The notes beneath the pieces are model-generated. The model ran no database searches. It saw only the letters and a program-made list of their open reading frames with translations, and had not been told where the DNA came from. A DNA stretch of 64,000 nt from JAFAXA01 sp963777325 (GTDB lineage: Bacteria; Pseudomonadota; Alphaproteobacteria; Acetobacterales; Acetobacteraceae). The number at the start of each line of letters is the position of its first letter. The stretch's first letter is position 1. The DNA lies in NCBI GenBank assembly GCA_963777325.1, contig CAVZQE010000020.1, positions 124,001-188,000 of the forward strand, in the 5' to 3' direction. Made by a program: the position numbers and the translations under genes. Positions 18,792 through 26,906 of the stretch are shown here, in pieces.

Positions 18792-18843
18792 CGCGCGAGC
18801 GCCAGGACCGGTCCTCCGCGCGCGAGCGCCAGGACCGGTCCTC
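18792..18843. repeat. two 25-bp direct repeats each holding a 12-bp palindrome
   Basis: The unit CGCGCGAGCGCCAGGACCGG plus TCCTC occurs at 18792-18816 and 18819-18843, a 27-base period. Each copy includes the perfect palindrome AGGACCGGTCCT (18804-18815 and 18831-18842). They lie in the 290-base space upstream of the M16 protease gene, so they could be operator sites or a local duplication. No coding role is apparent. Confidence 0.75.
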
Positions 18844-18953
18844 GTTGGCTGGCAGAACCCCAACGCAAGCGGCGGCTCCGGCCACGGGACCGGGCCGGCC
18901 TCCACCGTCGTCCTTGATCGCGCGTCCGGAGCGGGTGCGCGCCGGCCTGCCCG

Positions 18954-19604
18954 TCAGCCTTCGGGCGGTCCGGTCCTCGCCGGACAGGGCGGCGCGCCGT
19001 CGGGCGTGTCCTCCCAATTCGGCAACGGGGGCGAGGCGGGCCGGGTCAGCCACCAGGGCAGCTTCGGCCGCGCCGCCCGCTCCGGGGGCCGGTCGCCCGT
19101 CGCCGCCCCGGCCTCCGTGCCCGCCGGATGGTCCGGGCGACGTCCGAGACGTGGCCGCCGCAACGCCGCCGGGGCTTCGATCCCGAGCATGTGGCACAAG
19201 GGGCGCAGAATGCGCCCGGCCTGCGGCGCCCGCAGGAGCAGCGCCTGCAGGTCGGGGTCGCCGAGCAGGCTCTCGACCTGCGCGCGGCCGAGGCGTGTGT
19301 CCGGCTCCGGCGCGAGCCTGAGCAGCCAGCCGGCCCCGCCCGGCAGCCGGACGGCCGGCGCCTCCGGGCGCGCCCGTCGCGACTCTCCCGGCCTCGCCCG
19401 GGGCGCGGCGAGCCGTCCGGCCTCCAACGCGGCGACCAGGGCCGAGAACCGCGCGAGCAGCCGCCGCAGCCGGGTCCAGGCGGCCAGGGCCAGGGCGGCA
19501 TGGCGCCAGTCCTGCCGCAAGCTGACCGCGAGACCCCGGCTCAAAGAGCCGATCGCGACGGCGAAGCGGGCGGGAAGGCTCGGCGCGGTGAGCGAAGCGG
19601 ACAT
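18954..19604 (-). CDS. conserved hypothetical protein, Ala/Arg/Leu-rich
   Basis: A 216-residue protein from ATG 19604 (MSASLTAPSLPARFAVAI). The N-terminal 60 residues form an amphipathic Ala/Leu/Arg-rich region. The centre holds a more conserved-looking segment (WLLRLAPEPD to LCHMLGIEAP, about residues 105-155), and the tail is proline-rich with WWLTRPASPPLP. No catalytic motif or membrane span is recognised. The composition and the ordered central block suggest a real gene, similar in style to hypothetical proteins of Acetobacteraceae, but I do not recognise a family. An antisense open frame across the same bases is taken as a shadow. Confidence 0.6.
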   Translation of the reverse strand: MSASLTAPSLPARFAVAIGSLSRGLAVSLRQDWRHAALALAAWTRLRRLLARFSALVAALEAGRLAAPRARPGESRRARPEAPAVRLPGGAGWLLRLAPEPDTRLGRAQVESLLGDPDLQALLLRAPQAGRILRPLCHMLGIEAPAALRRPRLGRRPDHPAGTEAGAATGDRPPERAARPKLPWWLTRPASPPLPNWEDTPDGAPPCPARTGPPEG

Positions 19605-19776
19605 GAACGAAGCAAGAACACAACCGGGGCGCGATGTCAAGCATGATGTCTCGCGCCATGGAACGCGCAGCCGCTTCATTCGGCCCAAACGGTTTTACAG
19701 CTTCCCCGCGTCCGGCTTCCGCACGACAAGGCAGCGCTTCCCAACATGGCGGAAGCCGATCCATCAGGAGGGAGCC

Positions 19777-20175
19777 TTGGCCGAAACCGAACCCTTGGAC
19801 ATCGTCGAATACGCATCGCCCGTGCCGTTCGGCGACACCGTCGACCGCCTTCGGCGCGGCATTGCCGGGGCTGGCCTCACGCTCTTCGCGGAAATCGACC
19901 ATGCTGCGGGCGCTCGGGAAGCCGGTCTCGCGATGCTTCCGGCAACCGTCCTGATCTACGGCGCGGCCAGAGGCGGTACGCCGGCCATGCTGGCAGCCCC
20001 CGAGGCGGCGCTCGATCTGCCGCTCCGGGTTCTGATCCGCGAGCGCGAGGACGGCCGTGCCGCCATCGCGTTTCACCCCGTAAAGGCGATGCTGACCCGC
20101 TTCGGGGTGCCCGCCGAACTCGCGGCCCGGCTCGAGCCAGCGCAACAGCTGCTCGTGCAGGCAATCAGTGCCTGA
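19777..20175 (+). CDS. DUF302 domain protein
   Basis: A 132-residue DUF302-family protein. Recognisable family segments are PFGDTVDRLRRGIAGAGLTL near residue 15, AEIDHAAGAREAGLAMLPA and AAPEAALDLPLRVLI. A TTG start at 19777 is chosen because a perfect AGGAGG Shine-Dalgarno lies five to eleven bases upstream and no in-frame ATG fits. DUF302 proteins are small alpha/beta proteins of unknown function, sometimes linked to thiol or metal stress; nothing here narrows that. It is the only plus-strand gene in a minus-strand block and nearly abuts the thrC 3' end. Confidence 0.85.
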   Translation: MAETEPLDIVEYASPVPFGDTVDRLRRGIAGAGLTLFAEIDHAAGAREAGLAMLPATVLIYGAARGGTPAMLAAPEAALDLPLRVLIREREDGRAAIAFHPVKAMLTRFGVPAELAARLEPAQQLLVQAISA

Positions 20176-20184
20176 CGGGATCGC

Positions 20185-21588
20185 TCAGCCGGTATTCCGT
20201 CGCGCCGTCGCGCGCACGAACGCCTCCACGGCGCTCAGATCGTTGGCGACGACCGTGAACCGCTCCTCGCGCGCGTGCAAATCCGCGAGCCTCGCCGGCA
20301 GGGCCGGATGCAGCCCGATCGCGCGCTCGATCGCGGCCGGAAACTTGGCCGGATGCGCCGTCGCCATCGCGACCGTCGGCAGGCCGTGCGCGCACGGAAA
20401 GGCGCGCGCCGCCGCGATGCCGATCGCCGTGTGCGGGTCCGCGATATACCCCGAGGCCGCGTGCAGGCGGCGGATCTCGGCCTCCGTTCCGGCATCGTCG
20501 AGGCGGAAGCCGTGGAACACCTCTCGCGTCCGCTGCCAGACGGGGTCGGGCACGTGCATCCGGCCGGTCTCGCGGAAGCGCAGCATGACGCGCGTGGTCG
20601 CCTCCGGGTCGCGCCCGAGCAGCTCGAACAGCAGGCGCTCGAAGTTCGAGCTGACCTGGATGTCCATGCTGGGCGACAGGCTCGGCTCGACCTCCCGCAC
20701 CGACATGTCGTTGTCGGCGAGGAACCGAGCCAGAATGTCGTTCCGATTGGCGCCGACGATCAGGCGCGCGATCGGCAAGCCCATGCGCCGCGCCGCCCAG
20801 GCCGCGAGCACGTTGCCGAAATTGCCGGTCGGCACCGCGAACGCCACCTCCCGGTCCGGCGCGCCGAGCGCCAGCGCCGCCGCGACGTAATAGGGGATCT
20901 GCGCCGCGACCCGCGCCCAGTTGATCGAGTTGACGGCGGAGAGATGCATCTCCCGCCGGAACGGCGCGTCCGCGAACATCGCCTTCACCAGATCCTGGCA
21001 GTCGTCGAAAGTGCCGAGGACGGCGACATTGCCGATATTGGACGCCGCGACCGTCGTCATCTGCCGCCGCTGCACCTCGCTCGTGCGGCCGCGCGGGTGC
21101 AGGATCACGACGTCGGCGGCCGCGCGCCCCGCGAACGCCTCGATCGCGGCCGAGCCGGTGTCCCCGGACGTCGCGCCGACAATCGTGACACGCTCGCCGC
21201 GTTCCCGGAGGACGTGGTCGAATAGCCGCCCCAGCAGCTGCATCGCCAGATCCTTGAACGCGAGCGTCGGCCCGTGGAACAGCTCCTGCACCCAAAGCCC
21301 GGTCTCGAGCTGCACGAGCGGCACGATCGCTGGATGGCCGAACCCTTGATAGGCGCGGTCGCAAAGCGCGCGGAGCGTGTCGGCGGTGATGGAGCCGCTC
21401 GCGAACGGCCCTATCACGCGGGCGGCGAGTTCCGGATACGGCAGGCCGCGCATCGCGCGCCAGTCGGCGGCCGAGAAATGCGGCCAGCTTTCGGGCACGT
21501 AGAGGCCGCCATCCTCGGCGAGCCCCGCCAGCAGCACGCCCGCGAAATCGCGCACGGGCGCCTGCCCGCGAGTGGAGATGTATCGCAT
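20185..21588 (-). CDS. thrC: threonine synthase
   Basis: PLP-dependent enzyme converting O-phospho-L-homoserine to L-threonine. At 467 residues it belongs to the longer bacterial/fungal class. The opening YISTRGQAPVRDFAGVLLAG, the PLP-lysine site TLAFKDLAMQ (K112), the phosphate-binding GATSGDTGSAA and the mid-region SSNFERLLFE are all diagnostic. Start ATG 21588 fits the family N-terminus exactly. A 5-base tandem repeat lies just upstream of the start. Confidence 0.97.
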   Translation of the reverse strand: MRYISTRGQAPVRDFAGVLLAGLAEDGGLYVPESWPHFSAADWRAMRGLPYPELAARVIGPFASGSITADTLRALCDRAYQGFGHPAIVPLVQLETGLWVQELFHGPTLAFKDLAMQLLGRLFDHVLRERGERVTIVGATSGDTGSAAIEAFAGRAAADVVILHPRGRTSEVQRRQMTTVAASNIGNVAVLGTFDDCQDLVKAMFADAPFRREMHLSAVNSINWARVAAQIPYYVAAALALGAPDREVAFAVPTGNFGNVLAAWAARRMGLPIARLIVGANRNDILARFLADNDMSVREVEPSLSPSMDIQVSSNFERLLFELLGRDPEATTRVMLRFRETGRMHVPDPVWQRTREVFHGFRLDDAGTEAEIRRLHAASGYIADPHTAIGIAAARAFPCAHGLPTVAMATAHPAKFPAAIERAIGLHPALPARLADLHAREERFTVVANDLSAVEAFVRATARRNTG

Positions 21589-21625
21589 CGCCCCACCCTA
21601 GCAGGCTGCCGCTCGCCTGTCGTGC

Positions 21626-21655
21626 CGCGCCGCGCCGCGCCGCGCCGCGCCGCGA
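21626..21655. repeat. (CGCCG)n tandem repeat upstream of thrC
   Basis: Six or more uninterrupted copies of a 5-base GC-only unit (GCCGC) lie about 40 bases upstream of the thrC start. This may be a slippage-prone tract in the thrC leader or promoter region. Confidence 0.75.
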
Positions 21656-21761
21656 GAGCATGCCGCATCGTCGGCGCGAGCACGCCCGTCATAAGCAAGC
21701 ATTAATAACGCAGGTGTATCGGTGATCGCGAAAGCATCCGTCCGCCGCCCGAGGGTACATC

Positions 21762-22277
21762 ATGGCGCGTCACCGTCTCTCAGCGATGATCCACGGCCTC
21801 GCACGGGCTTGCCCGCTGCTGGCGGCCGCGATGATCCCCGCCATCGCCAGGGCCGGCAGCGCCACGACGACGATGCCCGTCACCATGACCATCGCCGCCG
21901 GCTGCACGGTGACGGCAACCCCGATCGCGTTCGCCGCGCAATCGACGCTCGGGTCGGCGGTCTCCGCGACGGGCACGCTCAGCGTCACCTGCACCAACAC
22001 GACGCCGTACGCGGTCGGGCTCGACAAAGGCGGCGGCGCGGGCGCGACGACCACCACCCGCAAGATGACCGGCCCGAGCAGCGCCGTCATCGCCTACGGC
22101 CTGTACCAGAACGCGGCCCTGACCGCGAATTTCGGCAACACCACCGGCACGGACACGGTGGCGGGCACCGGCAGCGGCTCGGCGCAGGCAATCACCGTCT
22201 ACGCCCAGGTGCCGGCCCAGGCCTCGCCCGCCCCCGGCTCGTACGCGGACGTGGTCAACGTGACCGTGACCTTTTGA
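21762..22277 (+). CDS. spore coat U (SCPU) domain secreted protein, archaic pilin-like
   Basis: A 171-residue protein with an export signal (RACPLLAAAMIPAIARAGS) and one SCPU domain. The domain is recognised by the early Cys in AAGCTVTATPIAFAA, the second Cys in LSVTCTNTTPYAVGLDKGG, and the C-terminal TVYAQVPAQASPAPGSYADV. Such proteins are subunits of archaic (Csu-type) chaperone-usher pili that help biofilm attachment. It is followed by a chaperone-like and a second SCPU-like fragment, so a pilus operon was once present. The ATG at 21762 or the one at 21786 could be the start. Confidence 0.88.
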   Translation: MARHRLSAMIHGLARACPLLAAAMIPAIARAGSATTTMPVTMTIAAGCTVTATPIAFAAQSTLGSAVSATGTLSVTCTNTTPYAVGLDKGGGAGATTTTRKMTGPSSAVIAYGLYQNAALTANFGNTTGTDTVAGTGSGSAQAITVYAQVPAQASPAPGSYADVVNVTVTF

Positions 22278-22317
22278 ACAGCCCCGGCCTTCAGTCTTGA
22301 ACCAGAAGGGTTCACGC

Positions 22318-22672
22318 ATGGCACCCCATCTCCCGCTGGCCGCCGCCTTGCTGGCGGCCGCCGCTGCAAGCGCGGCGCCCGCTCACGCCGGGGGGTTCGA
22401 TGCGAGGCCCGTCACGATCGAGACAAGGGACGGCCTCGGCGCCGTCGCCGTCACCAACCCGGGCGACCGCAAGATCTACCTGGAAACCGAGAGCTTCGAG
22501 TGGACGCAGGACGCCGCCGGCCAGAATGTCCTCACCGAATCGGACGCCGCCATCGCGTCTCCGCCGGCGATGTGGGTGGGGCCGCATTCGACCTACAATC
22601 CGCGGCTCAAGCTGCCGGGCGGCGCGCCGGGCAGGACCGCGCGTTCCGCATGCTGATCAAGCAGCTCCATCC
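22318..22672 (+). pseudogene. Csu-type pilus periplasmic chaperone, N-terminal fragment
   Basis: Begins with a signal peptide (HLPLAAALLAAAAASAAPAH) followed by the chaperone G1-strand region: PVTIETRDGLGAVAVTNPGD, FEWTQDAAGQ, IASPPAMWVGP. The frame terminates at 22656. The expected continuation DRAFRMLIKQL is found in the neighbouring frame at about 22630-22665, so there is a frameshift at about 22610-22630. After 22672 chaperone similarity ends and SCPU-type sequence begins. About 60% of the chaperone and the whole usher gene, which would normally follow, are missing. Confidence 0.72.
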
Positions 22673-23242
22673 ACCCGGGTCGGCAACGGAACGAGCTACC
22701 CGATGGCGGGACCGTTCACCGTCACCGTGCCTGCTCTCACCAACAAGGCCGCGCCGATCCCGGTAACCGTCACCGTCCCGCAACCGGCTTCCCCGCCCGC
22801 GACCTGCGCCGAACTGGCCGCGGGAGCGCCGCGGACAGTGACGGATTCCATCGTCGTGACGGCGGCCGTCGCGAGCCAATGCACCGTGTCGGCGACCTCC
22901 CTCGCCTTCCCGACCGCCTCCGTGCTGACCAATCCCGCCAGCGCCAGGGCCGCGATCTCCGTGACCTGCAACACCAGCGCGCCGGTGACGATCGCGCTCG
23001 ACAACGGCGCGACCGGCACCGGGCCGACCGCGCGGCGGATGCGATCCGGCGCGAACGCGATCACCTACGGCATCTACCGCGACGCAGCCGCGACCCTGCC
23101 CTGGGGCAACACGAGCGGCGCCAATACGGCCTCCCTTGGCAGCGGCACGGGCACGCTCACCGCCTATGGAAGGGTGCCCGCCCAGGCCAGCCCGCCGCCG
23201 GGTTCCTACTCGGACGTCGTCAACGTCGTCATCACGTATTGA
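22673..23242 (+). pseudogene. SCPU-domain pilus subunit, 5'-truncated
   Basis: An open frame to 23242 carries GNGTSYPMAGPFTVTVPALT, then a full C-terminal SCPU domain (SQCTVSATSLAFPT, AISVTCNTSAPVTIALDNG, YGRVPAQASPPPGSYSDV). The first part looks like the end of a preceding SCPU domain, so the intact protein was probably a two-domain tip subunit (CsuE-like). There is no start codon or signal peptide of its own; it is fused directly to the broken chaperone. The two SCPU proteins share the PAQASPxPGSYxDVVNV ending. Confidence 0.7.
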
Positions 23243-23255
23243 ACGGCAGCCGCGC

Positions 23256-23696
23256 TCAGGAGCGCCGCGTGGTCGTGAAGTGGTAGGCGCAGGCGCCGTT
23301 CCTGATATCGCCGCTGATGCGGTCGTCTTCGGCGCGTCCGGTCAGCGACAGATCCCCGGCCGAACCCGACACCCGGCCGTCGGGCTGCACGGTCGCGAGC
23401 ACGGAATTGTCGCGGTTCCAGCGGTAGCTGAAAACCCCGTCCAGCACGCGCAGCGTCACAAGCCCCGGCGACGGGCAGGCGCGGCGGTCCGCCTGATAGC
23501 GGGTGCTCGTCCCCAGATACGTGCCGTCCAACTCCGTGGCCTGCGCGCCCGGCGCGGCTGGCGCGGCCTGAACGGCCGGCGCCGGGGCCGGGGCCGGAGC
23601 CGGGGCGGGCGCTGGCATGGGCGGCCGTCTCGCGCAGCCGGCGGCGGCTACTCCGCAGAAAATCAGCGCGGCGGCGCCGCGTCGGGAATGGACCAT
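23256..23696 (-). CDS. putative lipoprotein, unknown function
   Basis: A 146-residue protein. The N-terminus (MVHSRRGAAALIFCGVAAAG then C at about residue 21) is a credible lipoprotein signal. It is followed by an Ala-Pro repeat linker (residues 28-45) and a compact C-terminal domain beginning ELDGTYLGTSTRYQADRRAC. That domain looks like a small beta-rich fold with two Cys (RRAC...NGAC) that may form a disulfide. No family is recognised. It ends 13 bases from the pilus fragment stop on the other strand. Confidence 0.68.
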   Translation of the reverse strand: MVHSRRGAAALIFCGVAAAGCARRPPMPAPAPAPAPAPAPAVQAAPAAPGAQATELDGTYLGTSTRYQADRRACPSPGLVTLRVLDGVFSYRWNRDNSVLATVQPDGRVSGSAGDLSLTGRAEDDRISGDIRNGACAYHFTTTRRS

Positions 23697-23738
23697 GTGT
23701 CTCTCACGTCCTGTTTCGAGGAAGTGCCGAATCGGCGG

Positions 23739-25235
23739 TCACGCCCCGTCGATGTAGCGGCGGCGGAGATGCTGGCGGTAGACGCCGGCGTCAAGCGTCC
23801 GGCCGGTGGCGGCTGCGAGGATCTCCGCAGCGGGGCGCGAGCTGCCGACCGCATGCACGTGCCGCCGCAGCCAGTCGAGCAGCGGCGCGAACGAGCCGCG
23901 CGCGACGCCGGGCAGGATGTCCGGCTCGGCCGCGCAGGCGGCGTCGAAGAGCTGCGCCGCGATCATCGCTCCCAGCGTGTAGGTCGGAAAGTAGCCGAAC
24001 GCGCCGCCGTGCCAGTGGATGTCCTGCAGGCAGCCGAGGCGGTCCTCGGGCACGTTCAGGCCGAGCAGGTCGCGCATCCCCGCGTTGAACGCGGCGGGCA
24101 GATCGGAGAGCGTCAGGTCGCCCGCGATCATCGCCCGCTCGAGGTCGTAGCGCAGGATGATGTGCGCCGGATAGGTGACCTCGTCGGCGTCGACGCGGAT
24201 GAAACCAGGCTCGACCTTGGTCAGAAACCGGCGCAGCGCCTGCGCGTCCCAGCCGTCCGCGCGCGCGCCATAGGCCTCGTGCATGATCGGAGCGAGATAC
24301 TCGGCGAAGGCCTGGCTGCGGCAGACCTGCATCTCGATCAGCAGCGACTGGCTCTCGTGCATGCTCATGCCGCGCGCGCGCCCCACCGGCTGGCTGACCC
24401 AGTCGCGCGGGCGGCCCTGCTCGTACAGGCCATGGCCGCATTCGTGCAGGATGCCCATGAGCGCGCTCGTGCACTCGTCCTCGCGGTAGCGGCTGGTCAG
24501 CCGCACGTCGTTGGTCGCGCCGCCGCAGAACGGGTGCGTGCTGGTGTCGAGCCGCCCGCGCTCCAGGTCGAACCCCAGCACCACCATCATGCGCTTCGCG
24601 ATGCCGCACTGCGTCTCGATCGGGAACGGCCCCTGCATCGCGGGCAAAGGCGGCCGTGAGGCTTGGGCCTGCATCGCCTCGCCGATCAGGCCGGGCAGAT
24701 CCGCCCGCAGCGCCGCGAAGAGCGGGTCGATCTCCGCCTGCCGCATCCCCGGATCGTAGCCGTCCAGCAGCGCGTCATAGGACGACAGGCCGAGCGCCGC
24801 GCCCTTCGCCTGCCCGACCGCGCGCTCGCAGGTCAGCACCTCGGACAGCAGCGGCAGCAGGCCCGGAAAGTCGTCGTCCGCCCGCGCGCGCCGCCACGCC
24901 ACCTCGCAGCGCGAGACGGCACGGGACTGCGCCTCGATCAGATCGGACGGCACCGCGACCGCGTGGACGTGAATGCGCCGCATCTCGCCGAGATTGGCCG
25001 CCTGCCAGGGATCGAGACCGGCCGTTTCCTCGCCCGCCCGCGCCAGCCACTCGCCGATTTCAGGCGCGGTCAGCAGGTCGTGCGCGACGACGTCGAGCGC
25101 CGCGATCTGCTCGGCCCGCCCCTCCGCCGCCCCGAGCGGCATCGTCGTCTCCCGGTCCCACCCCAGAATGCCGATCGCGTCCTCGATGGCGGCGATGCGC
25201 GCGAAGCGTTGCTCCAGGGCGCGATAGGCTTGCAT
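23739..25235 (-). CDS. carboxypeptidase M32 (Taq-type)
   Basis: A 498-residue M32 metallocarboxypeptidase, removing C-terminal residues from peptides in the cytoplasm. The zinc motif HECGH (in GILHECGHGLYEQG) with the following acidic MSMHESQSL helix is present, as are HPFCGGATNDVRLTSRY and DIHWHGGAFGYFPTYTLG, all characteristic. ATG 25235 is preferred over an upstream TTG because GGAGAA lies at suitable spacing before it. A monocistronic gene by appearance. Confidence 0.96.
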   Translation of the reverse strand: MQAYRALEQRFARIAAIEDAIGILGWDRETTMPLGAAEGRAEQIAALDVVAHDLLTAPEIGEWLARAGEETAGLDPWQAANLGEMRRIHVHAVAVPSDLIEAQSRAVSRCEVAWRRARADDDFPGLLPLLSEVLTCERAVGQAKGAALGLSSYDALLDGYDPGMRQAEIDPLFAALRADLPGLIGEAMQAQASRPPLPAMQGPFPIETQCGIAKRMMVVLGFDLERGRLDTSTHPFCGGATNDVRLTSRYREDECTSALMGILHECGHGLYEQGRPRDWVSQPVGRARGMSMHESQSLLIEMQVCRSQAFAEYLAPIMHEAYGARADGWDAQALRRFLTKVEPGFIRVDADEVTYPAHIILRYDLERAMIAGDLTLSDLPAAFNAGMRDLLGLNVPEDRLGCLQDIHWHGGAFGYFPTYTLGAMIAAQLFDAACAAEPDILPGVARGSFAPLLDWLRRHVHAVGSSRPAAEILAAATGRTLDAGVYRQHLRRRYIDGA

Positions 25236-25382
25236 TCGATTCTCCGGCAAGTCGGTGAGGGGGGTTCCTTACCGCCGCGCCCGCCGTGCTGCAAAGGCGT
25301 CGGTCTTGGCCAGGGGATCATCGGAACTTTATGGAGGGCGCTTCTGTTGCCCCTGCATACCGCCTTCCTGGGGAGAGGCTGC

Positions 25383-26906
25383 ATGACGTCCGAAACGCGA
25401 CCGGCATCGCCCGAATCGGCGAAGCGCGAGCGGCTCAGCTCCGGCGTGCCTGGGCTCGACGAGGTGCTCGGAGGCGGATTCATCCCGAGACGCGTGTACC
25501 TCGTCGAAGGCGCAACCGGCACGGGCAAAACGACGCTGGCGCTCCAGTTTCTGCTGGCCGGACAGGCGCGCGGCGAGGCCGGACTCTACATCTCTTTTTC
25601 GGAAACCGAGGAAGAGCTGCGGGCGATCGCCGCGTCCCATGCCTGGTCTCTCGACGGCATCACGCTGCTCGAGCTCGGTTCGGGCGAACAGTCCAGCGAT
25701 CGCGAGATGACGCTGCTGCACCCTTGGGAAATCGAGCTCGGGGAAACGATCGACCACATCACCGCCGAGGCGGAACGCGCGGGCGCGAGACGGGTGGTGC
25801 TCGACAGCCTCTCCGATATGCGGCTGCTGGCGCAGGAGCCGTTGCGCTTCCGTCGCCAGGTTCTCGCGCTGAAACGCTACTTCAAGGGCGTGGACGCGAC
25901 CGTGCTGCTGCTGGACGACTACGGAACGGTCGAGGACGACCGCGATCTCAGCATCCAGAGTCTGACCCACGGCATGATCGAACTGGAACGCAAGACGCTC
26001 GAGTTCGGCGGATTCCGCCGCCGCCTGCAAGTTCCAAAGCTGCGCGGCACGCCGTACCGGGAAGGCTGGCACGACATGGCGATCCGGACCGGCGGCCTTA
26101 CCGTGTTTCCGCGCCTGAAGTCGCCGCTGCTTCTCACTGGTCTCGTGGGCGGAACGGTCGCGAGCGGGATTGTCAAGCTCGACCGGATGCTGGATGGCGG
26201 CCCGCAGCGCGGGACGAGCACGCTGTTCATCGGGTCGGCGGGCGCAGGAAAATCGACCCTGGCGCTGCACTACATCGTTGCCGCCGCGCAACGCGGCGAG
26301 GCGTCGGTTCTTTACGAATTCGACGAGCGGATCGGGACCCTGTTCCATCGCGCCGCCGCGCTCGGCCTGGACCTGAAGTCGCTGGCGGCGCAAGGGCGGG
26401 TGACGGTGGAGCAGCCTGATCCCGCCCAGATCTCTCCCGGCGAATTCGCGCACCGCGTGGTGCGCGAAGTGGAGCAGCGCGACGCGCGCCTGATCGTGGT
26501 GGACAGCCTCAACGGCTATCTCTCGGCGATGCCCGAGGAAAAGCTCTTGCTGCTTCAGCTCCGGGATCTGTTATCCTACCTCAACAATCGCGGCGTTCTG
26601 ACACTCCTTATCAACCCGCAACATGGTCTGGTTGGCGCGATGCGCGGCACTATCGATCTCAGCTATCTGGCGGATACGGTTCTCCTGTTCAGGCATTTCG
26701 AGACGGAGGGGCGGGTGCGGAAGGCTCTTTCGGTATTGAAACATCGCAGCGGAGCGCATGGCGACGGCATCCGGGAGTATTTCATCGGCCGCCAAGGCAT
26801 GGCTCTCGGCGAGTGGCTGACGGGCTATCAGGGGGTGCTGACGGGCAACGCGTCCTATCTCGGCGATTACACACCAATGCAACCAGAGCAGGGCGACGAT
26901 GCCTGA
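25383..26906 (+). CDS. KaiC-like RecA-superfamily ATPase (two KaiC domains)
   Basis: A 507-residue protein with two KaiC/RadA-type ATPase domains. Domain one has LSSGVPGLDEVLGGGFIP, Walker A GATGTGKTT (43-51) and the acidic pair in SETEEEL. Domain two has Walker A GSAGAGKST (about 283-291) and VVDSLNGYLSAMPEE. These proteins resemble the clock ATPase KaiC, but outside cyanobacteria they usually act in stress or signalling without KaiA/KaiB. No kaiA or kaiB is seen here. The gene ends inside the start of a hybrid histidine kinase (8-base overlap), a pairing that suggests the kinase reads the ATPase state. Start ATG 25383 has GGGAGAGG upstream. Confidence 0.9.
   Translation: MTSETRPASPESAKRERLSSGVPGLDEVLGGGFIPRRVYLVEGATGTGKTTLALQFLLAGQARGEAGLYISFSETEEELRAIAASHAWSLDGITLLELGSGEQSSDREMTLLHPWEIELGETIDHITAEAERAGARRVVLDSLSDMRLLAQEPLRFRRQVLALKRYFKGVDATVLLLDDYGTVEDDRDLSIQSLTHGMIELERKTLEFGGFRRRLQVPKLRGTPYREGWHDMAIRTGGLTVFPRLKSPLLLTGLVGGTVASGIVKLDRMLDGGPQRGTSTLFIGSAGAGKSTLALHYIVAAAQRGEASVLYEFDERIGTLFHRAAALGLDLKSLAAQGRVTVEQPDPAQISPGEFAHRVVREVEQRDARLIVVDSLNGYLSAMPEEKLLLLQLRDLLSYLNNRGVLTLLINPQHGLVGAMRGTIDLSYLADTVLLFRHFETEGRVRKALSVLKHRSGAHGDGIREYFIGRQGMALGEWLTGYQGVLTGNASYLGDYTPMQPEQGDDA

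Noticed and set aside
19128..19646. A 172-codon plus-strand frame opposite the hypothetical protein at 18954-19604
   Set aside because: Gln/Arg/Pro-rich with no ordered segment; the minus-strand translation has better protein character.
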